DNA from: Ruegeria arenilitoris
GTDB lineage: Bacteria > Pseudomonadota > Alphaproteobacteria > Rhodobacterales > Rhodobacteraceae
Direction of reading: 5' to 3'
Length of the DNA: 64,000 bases
Assembly (NCBI RefSeq): GCF_013035315.1
Contig: NZ_WQHP01000002.1
Coordinates: forward strand, 62,001-126,000
In this document: piece after piece, positions 26,560 through 35,955 of the stretch
How positions within the stretch are numbered: the stretch's first letter is position 1
Layout: every line of letters starts with the position of its first letter
Translations under genes and position numbers: made by a program
The notes under the pieces: model-generated
Told to the model about the DNA's origin: nothing
Database searches by the model: none
Seen by the model: the letters and a program-made list of their open reading frames with translations, nothing else

Positions 26560-27483
26560 GTGAACACGCCTGCAACGGAACAACTGCATCAGGATGCGAA
26601 TGGGTTGGACACCCGTCCGCTCGCAGAGGCGGCCAACCTTCTGGCGCAGTCGCAGGCATCAGCAGCGCAGGTAACCTTGGATGCTATTGCGCCGATTTGC
26701 GGCGGAGCAAAGGCGATGGCCAATACGATCCGGTCTGGTGGCAAACTTCGCTACCTCGCCGCTGGATCATCGGGCCTTATGGCGGCCTCAGATGCGTTAG
26801 AGCTTGGGGGAACGTTCTCAATCCCCGCTGCCCAGATCCGCATCCATATGGCTGGCGGATTGCCAACCACCGCCGAAATGCTGGGCGATGTAGAGGACGC
26901 GGTTGACGGTCTTGCGGATGAACTGGCGGATATGGATGCCAAAGATACGCTGATCGCTGTCTCGGCCAGCGGCACCACGCCCTATACTGTGGCCGCCGCA
27001 AAACTGGCGCGTGACAGGGGCACGCCCGTGATCGGGATTGCAAACAACGCAGGTTCGCAATTGCTGCTTATGGCAGATCATGCGGTGTTGCTGGCGACGC
27101 CCCCTGAATTGATTTCAGGTTCGACCCGCATGGGCGCTGGAACGGCGCAGAAAATTGCCCTGAACATGCTATCTACGCTGATGGCGATCGAGCTTGGCCA
27201 TATTCAGGATGGCATGATGATCAATCTGCGGGCGGACAACGACAAGCTACGCGCACGGGCCAACGGGATTGTCTGCCAACTGACCGGCGTGACGCCCGCG
27301 CGCGCGGATGCTGCGCTGAAGACCGCAGGCGGCAACCTCAAATGTGCCGCGCTGATCGCCGCCGGCGCTGGATCGGCAGAGGACGCCCAAACGCTATTGG
27401 ATGAAACAAGCGGGCACCTGCGCCCTGCGATGAAACGGCTGAACCAAAACAAAGAAACTATCAACCTGGGAGAAACCAAATGA
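26560..27483 (+). CDS. murQ: N-acetylmuramic acid 6-phosphate etherase-like (MurQ)
   Basis: Protein of 307 aa from a GTG at 26560 with GGGGGAG at 6-nt spacing. SIS fold of the MurQ family: YLAAGSSGLMAASDALELGG, HMAGGLPTTAEMLGDVEDA, LIAVSASGTTPYTVAAAKLA, and the diagnostic ISGSTRMGAGTAQKIALNML. MurQ removes D-lactate from MurNAc-6-phosphate to give GlcNAc-6-phosphate, the substrate of NagA across the promoter. Both conserved Glu positions appear present, but the usual GTSGRLG reads GSSGLMA, so the activity may be altered. First gene of the rightward arm; its TGA overlaps the next ATG by 4 bp. Confidence 0.8.
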   Translation: MNTPATEQLHQDANGLDTRPLAEAANLLAQSQASAAQVTLDAIAPICGGAKAMANTIRSGGKLRYLAAGSSGLMAASDALELGGTFSIPAAQIRIHMAGGLPTTAEMLGDVEDAVDGLADELADMDAKDTLIAVSASGTTPYTVAAAKLARDRGTPVIGIANNAGSQLLLMADHAVLLATPPELISGSTRMGAGTAQKIALNMLSTLMAIELGHIQDGMMINLRADNDKLRARANGIVCQLTGVTPARADAALKTAGGNLKCAALIAAGAGSAEDAQTLLDETSGHLRPAMKRLNQNKETINLGETK

Positions 27484-28730
27484 AACGCAAAGTTCTGAGC
27501 CTGGCTCTGATGGGCACAGCGCTGGCCACAAGCGCCTATGCGCAAGAGGCTACGCTGACAATTGAAAGCTGGCGCAACGATGACCTCGCCCTGTGGCAGG
27601 AAAAGATCATTCCGGCCTTTGAGGCGGCGAATCCGGGCATCAAGGTCGTGTTTTCTCCGTCGGCCCCTGCGGAATACAACGCTGTTCTGAACTCCAAGCT
27701 CGAAGCCGGATCAGCCGGTGATCTGATCACCTGCCGCCCCTTCGACGCGTCGCTGGCGCTTTATGAGGCCGGTCATCTGACCGACCTGTCCGATCTGGAA
27801 GCTATGGGCAACTTCTCGGACGTTGCCAAATCCGCGTGGCAAACCGACGATGCATCCGCCAGCTTCTGCGTCCCGATGGCATCGGTGATCCACGGCTTCA
27901 TCTACAACAAAGATGCGTTCAACGAGCTGGGTATCGAAGTTCCGACCACCGAGGCCGAGTTCTTTGCCGCGCTGGACAAGATCAAGGAAGACGGCACCTA
28001 TATCCCGATGGCGATGGGCACCAACGACCAGTGGGAAGCTGCGACGATGGGCTATAACAACATCGGTCCCAACTACTGGAAAGGTGAAGAAGGTCGTCTG
28101 GCCCTGATCAAGGGTGAACAAAAGCTGACAGATCCGCAATGGGTTGCCCCCTATGCGACGCTGGCCAAGTGGGGCGCATATCTGGGCGACGGGTTTGAAG
28201 CGCAGACCTATCCTGACAGCCAGAACCTGTTCACGCTGGGCCGCGCTGCGATCTATCCGGCAGGCAGCTGGGAAATCGCAGGCTTCAACACGCAGGCCGA
28301 TTTTGAGATGGGTGCATTCAAGCCGCCGGTCCAGAATGCCGGTGACACCTGCTATATATCGGACCACACAGACATCGGTATCGGCCTGAATACGGCGAGC
28401 GAAAACCAAGAGGCTGCGCGCACCTTCCTGTCCTGGGTTGCCAGCCCTGAATTCGCCAGCATCTTTGGCAATGCGGTTCCCGGTTTCTTCCCGCTTTCGA
28501 ACACTCCGGTCGAGTTGGAAGACCCCCTGGCCAAGGAAATCGTCGGTTGGCGGGATGAGTGTGAAAGCACGATCCGTTCGACCTATCAGATCCTGTCGCG
28601 CGGCACACCGAACCTCGAAAACGAGACCTGGGGTGCATCCGTTGCGGCCATCAAGGGTACTGAAAGCCCCGAGGCGTTGGGCCAGCAGCTGCAGGATGGC
28701 CTGGCCACCTGGTACGCGCCGCATCAGTAA
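27480..28730 (+). CDS. Sugar ABC transporter substrate-binding protein (family 1)
   Basis: Protein of 416 aa with a Sec signal peptide (MKRKVLSLALMGTALATSAYAQ). It has the family-1 extracellular solute-binding fold: LTIESWRNDDLALWQEKIIP, FEAANPGIKVVF, and the C-terminal ATPase-coupling region. Aromatic residues (GYNNIGPNYWKGEEG) suit sugar stacking. It overlaps murQ by 4 bp and is followed by a 9-bp hairpin before the permeases. The ligand is probably an amino sugar, MurNAc- or GlcNAc-containing, by context. Confidence 0.9.
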   Translation: MKRKVLSLALMGTALATSAYAQEATLTIESWRNDDLALWQEKIIPAFEAANPGIKVVFSPSAPAEYNAVLNSKLEAGSAGDLITCRPFDASLALYEAGHLTDLSDLEAMGNFSDVAKSAWQTDDASASFCVPMASVIHGFIYNKDAFNELGIEVPTTEAEFFAALDKIKEDGTYIPMAMGTNDQWEAATMGYNNIGPNYWKGEEGRLALIKGEQKLTDPQWVAPYATLAKWGAYLGDGFEAQTYPDSQNLFTLGRAAIYPAGSWEIAGFNTQADFEMGAFKPPVQNAGDTCYISDHTDIGIGLNTASENQEAARTFLSWVASPEFASIFGNAVPGFFPLSNTPVELEDPLAKEIVGWRDECESTIRSTYQILSRGTPNLENETWGASVAAIKGTESPEALGQQLQDGLATWYAPHQ

Positions 28731-28747
28731 GACCTGAACCACTCACA

Positions 28748-28776
28748 CCGGACGCGGCCACCCGCGTCGCGTCCGG
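28748..28776 (+). terminator. Hairpin between sugar-binding protein and permease genes
   Basis: Perfect 9-bp stem CCGGACGCG (28748-28756) and CGCGTCCGG (28768-28776), 11-nt loop, followed by CACCTTTTCC. It sits 17 nt after the binding-protein stop and 22 nt before the first permease. With a short U-rich stretch it is the most terminator-like of the four similar hairpins. Confidence 0.62.
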
Positions 28777-28798
28777 CACCTTTTCCCCGGAGTTTCCC

Positions 28799-29713
28799 AT
28801 GCAGACCCGCCGCATACGCTGGCACATTGTCGTTTTCCTCGCCCCCGCGGTGTTGGTCTACACGGCAGTGATGATCTTCCCCTTGTTCAACACGCTGCGC
28901 CTCGCACTGTTTACCGAGGTCGATCAGACGCGCATCTACGTGGGCTTGCAGAATTTCCGCACGCTGTTCTTTGATCCGATCTGGTCAGAACAGTTTTGGA
29001 ACGCCCTGGGCAACAACTTTTGGTTCTTCCTGATCCACATGCTGGTCCAGAACCCAATCGGAATCGCTCTGGCCGCCCTGCTGTCACATCCAAGATTGCG
29101 TTTCGCCGCGCTCTATCGTTCGGCGATTTTCATTCCGACGATCCTGAGCTTTGTGATCGTGGGCTTTGCCTGGAAACTGATCCTGTCGCCGCTGTGGGGG
29201 ATCGCGCCCTCTATGTTGGATGCGGTGGGCCTGAAATCCCTGTTCGCGCCTTGGCTGGGCAAGGAAGAATACGCCCTGACCACGCTGGCGCTGGTATCAG
29301 TCTGGCAATTCGTCGGCATTCCGATGATGCTGATCTATGCCGCGCTGCTGTCGATCCCCGAGGAAATTCTTGAAGCCGGGGAGATCGACGGCATCACCGG
29401 CGCCTCGGCCTTTTGGAAGATCAAACTACCGCTGATCCTGCCTTCGATTGGGATCATCTCGATCCTCACATTTGTGGGCAATTTCAACGCGTTTGACCTG
29501 ATTTACGTCTCTCAGGGCGCGCTGGCGGGGCCGGATTTCTCGACCGATATCCTTGGCACGTTCATGTACCGCACCTTCTTTGGCTTCCAGCTGCAACTGG
29601 GTGATCCGCATATGGGTTCCGCCATCGCAGGGGCCATGTTCGCGATCATTTTAGTCGGCGTCTGCATCTACCTCTTCGGCATCCAGACCCGGATGCGCCG
29701 GTATCAGCTGTGA
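28799..29713 (+). CDS. Sugar ABC transporter permease (MalF/UgpA-type)
   Basis: Membrane protein of 304 aa with about six transmembrane segments and the ATPase-coupling EAA loop at ILEAGEIDGITGASAFWKIKL followed by PLILPSIG (coupling motif EAAxxDGAxxxxxFxxIxLP, with G in place of the second A). It pairs with the permease 10 bp downstream. Substrate follows the binding protein. Confidence 0.9.
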   Translation: MQTRRIRWHIVVFLAPAVLVYTAVMIFPLFNTLRLALFTEVDQTRIYVGLQNFRTLFFDPIWSEQFWNALGNNFWFFLIHMLVQNPIGIALAALLSHPRLRFAALYRSAIFIPTILSFVIVGFAWKLILSPLWGIAPSMLDAVGLKSLFAPWLGKEEYALTTLALVSVWQFVGIPMMLIYAALLSIPEEILEAGEIDGITGASAFWKIKLPLILPSIGIISILTFVGNFNAFDLIYVSQGALAGPDFSTDILGTFMYRTFFGFQLQLGDPHMGSAIAGAMFAIILVGVCIYLFGIQTRMRRYQL

Positions 29714-29723
29714 GGGCCAAGCG

Positions 29724-30563
29724 ATGAACAAAGCACGCCATAACCCGCTGAATACCGCCGCAATGCACGGGGCGCTGATCCTCTATACGCTGATAGCCCT
29801 GTTCCCGGTCTTTGTGATCATCATCAACAGCTTCAAGACCCGCCGCGCCATCTTTCGCGAACCGCTCGCCCTGCCCGATGCCGAGAGTTTCTCGCTGATC
29901 GGCTACCAGACGGTGATGAAACAGGGGGATTTCTTCCTCTACTTCCAGAACTCGCTGATCGTCACCGTGGCGTCGCTTGCCTTCATCCTGCTGTTCGGGG
30001 CCATGGCGGCCTTTGCGCTGAGTGAATACCGGTTCAAGGGCAACCTGATCATGGGCCTGTATCTGGCGCTGGGGATCATGATCCCGATCCGCATCGGCAC
30101 GGTTGCAATCCTGGAAATGATGGTTGCCACCGGCCTTGTGAACACCCTTTGGGCGCTGATCCTCGTCTACACCGCACAAGGTCTGCCACTGGCCGTGTTC
30201 ATCCTGTCCGAGTTCATGCGGCAAGTTTCGGACGATCTAAAAAATGCGGGCCGGGTTGATGGGCTGTCAGAATACACGATCTTCTTCCGACTGGTCCTGC
30301 CGCTGGTTCGTCCCGCAATGGCGACGGTTGCCGTCTTCAACATGATCCCGATCTGGAACGATCTGTGGTTCCCGCTGATCCTTGCCCCGGCTGAGGAAAC
30401 CAAGACCTTAACACTGGGCAGCCAGGTCTTCATCGGTCAGTTCGTCACCGACTGGAACGCGGTTCTGTCGGCGCTGTCGATGGCAATCCTGCCGGTGCTG
30501 GTGCTCTATGTCATCTTCTCACGCCAACTTATCCGCGGCATCACCTCAGGAGCTGTCAAATGA
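29724..30563 (+). CDS. Sugar ABC transporter permease (MalG/UgpE-type)
   Basis: Membrane protein of 279 aa, six predicted membrane segments, coupling loop DLKNAGRVDGLSEYTIFFRL then VLPLVRPAMATVAVF. It is the second channel subunit. GAGGGCCAAGCG lies just before its ATG. Its TGA overlaps the ATG of the oxidoreductase gene by 4 bp. Confidence 0.9.
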   Translation: MNKARHNPLNTAAMHGALILYTLIALFPVFVIIINSFKTRRAIFREPLALPDAESFSLIGYQTVMKQGDFFLYFQNSLIVTVASLAFILLFGAMAAFALSEYRFKGNLIMGLYLALGIMIPIRIGTVAILEMMVATGLVNTLWALILVYTAQGLPLAVFILSEFMRQVSDDLKNAGRVDGLSEYTIFFRLVLPLVRPAMATVAVFNMIPIWNDLWFPLILAPAEETKTLTLGSQVFIGQFVTDWNAVLSALSMAILPVLVLYVIFSRQLIRGITSGAVK

Positions 30564-31590
30564 CCCGAGTTCTGATCGCCGGCCTTGGCAATATGGGCCT
30601 GAGCCATGCGTTGGCTCACCACAACCATCCAGACGCTCAGATCGTGGGGCTGGTGAACCGGTCCGGGCGCGTCGACCATCCTGATCTGTCAGCCTATCCG
30701 GCCTACTCGGATTTTGACGCTGCCCTGACCGAGACAAAACCGGATTTGGTTGTTGTCGCGACTTATTCCGACAGCCACGCTGACTTCGCATGCGCCGCGA
30801 TGGAGGCGGGTGCGCATGTCTTCGTTGAAAAACCGTTGGCAACCACAGTGGCCGACGCCAAGCGCGTCGTCGCCAAAGCCATCGAGACCAACCGCAAACT
30901 GGTCATCGGCTATATCCTGCGGCACCACCCCTCATGGATGCGCCTGATCGCTGAGGCGCGCGATTTGGGCGGGCCTTACGTCTTCCGCCTCAACCTCAAC
31001 CAGCAAAGCAGCGGGGCCGAGTGGGAGACGCATAAGGCGCTGATGCAGACCACCTCGCCCATCGTCGATTGCGGAGTGCATTACGTGGACGTCATGTGCC
31101 AGATCACAGACTCGGACCCGGTGCGCGTCCATGGCATGGGCCTGCGGCTGAGCGATGAGGTCGCCGAGGACATGTACAACTACGGCCAGTTTCAGGTGAT
31201 CTTTGAGGACGGCTCGGTCGGCTGGTATGAGGCTGGCTGGGGGCCAATGATGTCCGAAACTGCGTTCTTCGTGAAAGACATCGTCTCGCCCAACGGATCG
31301 GTTTCGATCACCGACGGCAACAAGGGGGCATCGGCCGATATCGACGGCCACACCAAGGTCGGCGGCATCCTTGTCCACCGCCCCGGAGGCGATCAGACAA
31401 TCGACATGCCCGACGAACCCGGCCATCAGGAGCTCTGCGATGCCGAACAAGCCTACATGCTGCGCGCCATCGCCGAAGATATCGACCTGACCCGCCACAT
31501 GAACGACGCCGTGCAATCGCTGGCCATCTGTCTGGCCGCGGACGAAAGCATCCGCACCGGCCAACCCATTACGCTGAAAGAGGCACGCAA

Positions 31591-31594
<4 letters not shown>
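30560..31594 (+). CDS. Gfo/Idh/MocA-family NAD(P)-dependent oxidoreductase
   Basis: Protein of 344 aa. N-terminal Rossmann motif VLIAGLGNMGLSHALAHHNH (GxGxxG) and the family's cofactor-binding EKP in HVFVEKPLATTV at about 90-95. The C-terminal beta-sheet domain contains VDCGVHYVDVMCQI with the catalytic-region His. It oxidises or reduces a sugar or sugar derivative. Its position inside the amino-sugar transport operon suggests work on the imported sugar, for example the lactyl or 3-position chemistry of MurNAc-like compounds, but this is inference. Flanked by ATGA overlaps on both sides. Confidence 0.88.
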
Positions 31595-32586
<992 letters not shown>

Positions 32587-32612
32587 CAGGCATTCACTAC
32601 GGGATTGGGAAA

Positions 32613-33161
32613 ATGTATCAAAAGCTGCGGTCGAAACCTGTTCTGGCGCTCTGCTTCCTGCTGCTTGGCAGTGTGCAGGTCAGTGCCGACGGGGACGTGT
32701 TGTTCGCGTCAATTCATGAGCGGCTGACCTGGATGAAAGATGTCGCTGCGTGGAAGCACGAGAATGCGGTTGCCGTGGAAGACCTTGAGCGCGAGGCCGT
32801 TGTCCTGACCGCCGCAATGGATGCAGCACAGGAACTGGGTCTGTCCGGACCCAGCGTTGCCGCGTTCTTTCAGGCCCAGATCGACGCCGCAAAAGCGATC
32901 CAGGATTGCTGGATCCGACAATGGGAGGCGGGCAATGCCACCCCTGCAAAAGCCCCTGATCTTGTGACTGAAATCCGCCCCGAGCTGCTTCGTCTGGGCA
33001 ACCAGGTGCTGGCAGCCCTTTCCGATGAGATCACGCAAAACGGTGCAATCGGTGAACCGGAAAGAGAGAGTTTCGAAGCGACCATCTCAATTGAATGTCT
33101 GGATGACGATGCGCGGTCCGACATTTTCGGCGGATTGAAACAGGTCGATTTGGCGAATTGA
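32613..33161 (+). CDS. Secreted chorismate mutase (AroQ-gamma type)
   Basis: Protein of 182 aa with a signal peptide (cleavage near QVSADG). The mature part matches the exported gamma class of AroQ: IHERLTWMKDVAAWKHEN (Arg and Lys of the active site), VEDLEREAVVLTAAMDAA, FFQAQIDAAKAIQDCWIRQW, and a C-terminal helix pair with two Cys positions. It would convert chorismate to prephenate in the periplasm. This is unusual, because chorismate is normally cytoplasmic. It follows the sugar ATPase gene by 26 bp, so it may be co-transcribed, although no metabolic link is obvious. Confidence 0.8.
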   Translation: MYQKLRSKPVLALCFLLLGSVQVSADGDVLFASIHERLTWMKDVAAWKHENAVAVEDLEREAVVLTAAMDAAQELGLSGPSVAAFFQAQIDAAKAIQDCWIRQWEAGNATPAKAPDLVTEIRPELLRLGNQVLAALSDEITQNGAIGEPERESFEATISIECLDDDARSDIFGGLKQVDLAN

Positions 33162-33222
33162 ACCTCGCAGTTTTGCAGGCAGGATCAATCACCGACCCGC
33201 CGCGAAAAGACCGATTCTGAGG

Positions 33223-33693
33223 TCACCGCTTGGACGTCGCGTATTTCTCGGACTCGTTGTAGTAGTCGTCAAATCCGATCCTTTGGCGTAGCTCTGTGAA
33301 CTCCATCCGCCCGGGACGTTCGTCGCTCTGCATGGACCTGAGGCATGTCACCATCGCTTGCATCGCTGCGGCCATCAGCGACAGCGGGTAGGCGGCGATC
33401 GAATAGCCGATGTCCTGTAAAACAGCGTTGGGTGAGTCGGGCGTTACGCCACCCTCGACGATATTGGCCATGTGCGGAAGCGGAACTGCGCTGCAAATCT
33501 CGCGCATTTCTTCTTCGCTGCGGGGCGCTTCGACGAACAGAATGTCTGCTCCGATTTCTGCGAATTTCTCGGCGTGGGCAATCGCTTCGCCAAGACCGTG
33601 ATCATGTCGCGCATCGGTGCGCGCAAGGATCAGGATGTCGCCTCCGTTTGCTCGAAGATCCTCGCGGGCATCTACGGCAGCGCGAATACGGCC
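33223..33693 (-). pseudogene. Isocitrate lyase/PEP mutase-family C-terminal remnant
   Basis: Continuous reading frame starting without an initiator at about GRIRAAVDAREDLRANGG, then DILILARTDARHDHGLGEAI, AHAEKFAEIGADILFVEAPR, and LPHMANIVEGGVTPDSPNAV to a stop at 33223. This is the C-terminal half of an ICL/PEPM-family lyase (2-methylisocitrate lyase, oxaloacetate decarboxylase or phosphonopyruvate hydrolase type). The N-terminal ~130-150 residues with the catalytic loop and metal ligands are absent. A Met at 33507 could start a 94-aa fragment, but it would not be an enzyme. Confidence 0.75.
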
Positions 33694-33878
33694 AGGTGAT
33701 GACCCGCTCAGACGCTCGGGCCCTATCGGTTGAATCTGTAGCGTTTTCGGGAAGTATGAATATGGTACTTGTCATAATTCCGAACAAACAACGTGTCGAA
33801 AATGCGGGCACCGCATTTCATGCGAATTTTATACAAGGCCGCTAAGGCGCGTTGACCAACAAATCTGAAAGGTGACTC

Positions 33879-35858
33879 ATGTCTTTTTCCAACCGCTCAT
33901 CAATTTCGCGTCGCCAGTTTCTTGCAACAACCACCGCCAGTGCCGCCGCCATTGCCCTGCACCCTTTTTCTGCGGCCGCTGCGAACAACCAGGCGCATCT
34001 GCGGATCATGGAAACCACGGACATCCATGTCCACGTCTTCCCCTATGACTATTACGCGGACAAACCCCGTGACACGGTGGGCCTGTCCCGCACGGCGTCG
34101 ATCATCAATGACATCCGCGCAGAGGCCACGAACTCGCTTTTGGTCGACAATGGTGACTTTCTGCAGGGAAACCCGATGGGCGACTACATCGCCTATGAGC
34201 GGGGCATGAAAGATGGCGACAGCCACCCGATCATCACCGCCTTCAACACCGTAGGCTATGATGCCGCCACCCTTGGCAACCACGAGTTCAATTATGGGCT
34301 AGAGTTTCTGGACAAAGCGCTGGCCGGGGCCGAGTTCCCTGTGGTTCTGGCGAACATCGCTAAGGAAAAAGGCGCAAACCCGCGCGACGACAAGACCTTG
34401 GTACAGCCCTACGCCATTCTCGACCGCGAGATCGAAATGGGAGACGGCACCAAGCACCCGATCAAGATTGGCGTCATCGGCTTCACCCCGCCGCAGATCA
34501 TGAACTGGGATCGCAAGCACCTGGAAGGGAATGTCGAAGCCCGAGATATCGTCGAAACCGCTCGGGCCTACGTGCCCGAGATGAAGGAACAAGGCTGTGA
34601 CCTGATCATCGCGCTTTCGCATTCTGGGATCGGCAGCGCCGATCATGCGGACGGCATGGAAAACGCATCTGTTGTTCTGGCCGGTGTCGAGGGGATTGAT
34701 GCGCTGGTCACTGGCCACAATCACCTCGTCTTCCCCTCGCCGACCTTTGCCGACCGCCCGGGGATCGACATCGAAAAAGGCACATTGATGGGCAAACCCG
34801 CCGTGATGGGCGGCTTTTGGGGGTCACACCTCGGCCTGCTTGACCTGCTGCTCGAGCGGGACGGAAACGAATGGCGCGTCGTGACCACAACGTCCGAGGC
34901 GCGGCCGATTTCCAAGCGCAACGAAGACCGTTCGATCACCGCTCTGGTCGGTGACGATCAAAAGGTTCTCGACTCGGTCGCGCAGGATCACGACGAAACG
35001 CTGGCTTATGTCCGCCGCGCCGTGGGCAAAACATCAGCGCCGCTGCACAGCTATTTCGCGTTGGTTGCTGATGATCCCTCGGTTCAAATCGTCTCAATCG
35101 CGCAGAAATGGTATGTCGAAGAGATGATGAAGGGCACCGAGCACGAAGGATTGCCCATCCTTTCGGCGGCGGCGCCCTTTAAGGCTGGCGGGCGTGGTGG
35201 TCCCGACTATTACACCGACGTTCCGGTTGGGGACGTAGCGATCAAGAATGTGGCGGATCTTTATCTGTATCCGAACACGGTCCGTGCGGTTCGCGTGAAT
35301 GGCGCGCAGGTGCGGGGCTGGCTGGAACGGTCGGCGGGTATGTTTAACCAGATCGAGGCCGGGTCCAACGACGCGATCCTGCTCAACCCTGACTTCCCGT
35401 CGTACAATTTCGATGTGATGGACGGTGTGACCTATCAGATAGACCTGTCGCAGCCGTCGCGCTTTGGACCAAAAGGCGAAGAAATCAACCCCGACGCCGC
35501 GAGGATCGTGAACCTTGCCTTCAACGGTGAACCGGTGACTGATGACATGGAGTTCATCATCGCCACCAACAATTACCGCGCCTCGGGCGGCGGATCGTTC
35601 CCTGGCGCTTTGGGCGATACAATCGTGTTCGAAGCCCCAGACACCAATCGCGACGTCATCGTGCGCTATATTGTCGAGCAAGGCACAATCGATCCAAAAG
35701 CAGATGCCAACTGGTCGTTTGCGCCGCTAGAGGGCACCACAGTGCTGTTCGAGACCGGGCCCAAGGCGCGGGACTACATCAGCGATGTCAAAGGTGTTGC
35801 CATCGAGGACGCCGGAGAAGGAGCCGACGGTTTTGCGGCCTTCCGCATCAATCTCTGA
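33879..35858 (+). CDS. cpdB: 2',3'-cyclic-nucleotide 2'-phosphodiesterase/3'-nucleotidase
   Basis: Protein of 659 aa, exported by a twin-arginine signal (SRRQFLATTTASAAAIALHP). Metallophosphatase domain: METTDIHVHVFPYDYYADK, VDNGDFLQGNPMGDY, TLGNHEFNYGLEF, ALSHSGIG and VTGHNHLVFP supply the two-metal site. The C-terminal 5'-nucleotidase domain (about 370-640) includes ANNYRASGGGSFPG-like substrate residues. It releases nucleosides and phosphate from periplasmic nucleotides. AAAGGTGACTC precedes its ATG. It is flanked by remnants on the left and a bidirectional terminator on the right. Confidence 0.93.
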   Translation: MSFSNRSSISRRQFLATTTASAAAIALHPFSAAAANNQAHLRIMETTDIHVHVFPYDYYADKPRDTVGLSRTASIINDIRAEATNSLLVDNGDFLQGNPMGDYIAYERGMKDGDSHPIITAFNTVGYDAATLGNHEFNYGLEFLDKALAGAEFPVVLANIAKEKGANPRDDKTLVQPYAILDREIEMGDGTKHPIKIGVIGFTPPQIMNWDRKHLEGNVEARDIVETARAYVPEMKEQGCDLIIALSHSGIGSADHADGMENASVVLAGVEGIDALVTGHNHLVFPSPTFADRPGIDIEKGTLMGKPAVMGGFWGSHLGLLDLLLERDGNEWRVVTTTSEARPISKRNEDRSITALVGDDQKVLDSVAQDHDETLAYVRRAVGKTSAPLHSYFALVADDPSVQIVSIAQKWYVEEMMKGTEHEGLPILSAAAPFKAGGRGGPDYYTDVPVGDVAIKNVADLYLYPNTVRAVRVNGAQVRGWLERSAGMFNQIEAGSNDAILLNPDFPSYNFDVMDGVTYQIDLSQPSRFGPKGEEINPDAARIVNLAFNGEPVTDDMEFIIATNNYRASGGGSFPGALGDTIVFEAPDTNRDVIVRYIVEQGTIDPKADANWSFAPLEGTTVLFETGPKARDYISDVKGVAIEDAGEGADGFAAFRINL

Positions 35859-35923
35859 GCAATTCCAGGCAAGGTCACGTGCCGCCAAGGGTGGCAAGGT
35901 AGCCCTGAAACGGTGAAAGTGCG

Positions 35924-35947
35924 CCCGCGGCCTCTGCAGGCCGCGGG
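35924..35947. terminator. Bidirectional hairpin between cpdB and AKR genes
   Basis: Perfect 9-bp stem CCCGCGGCC (35924-35932) and GGCCGCGGG (35939-35947) with a 6-nt loop, midway between two convergent genes ending at 35858 and 35956. A GC-rich terminator that serves both. Confidence 0.65.
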
Positions 35948-35955
35948 TCAAATCG

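Noticed and set aside
33345..33845. Plus-strand frame of 166 codons
   Set aside because: Antisense to the isocitrate-lyase-family remnant, whose frame has clear family motifs.
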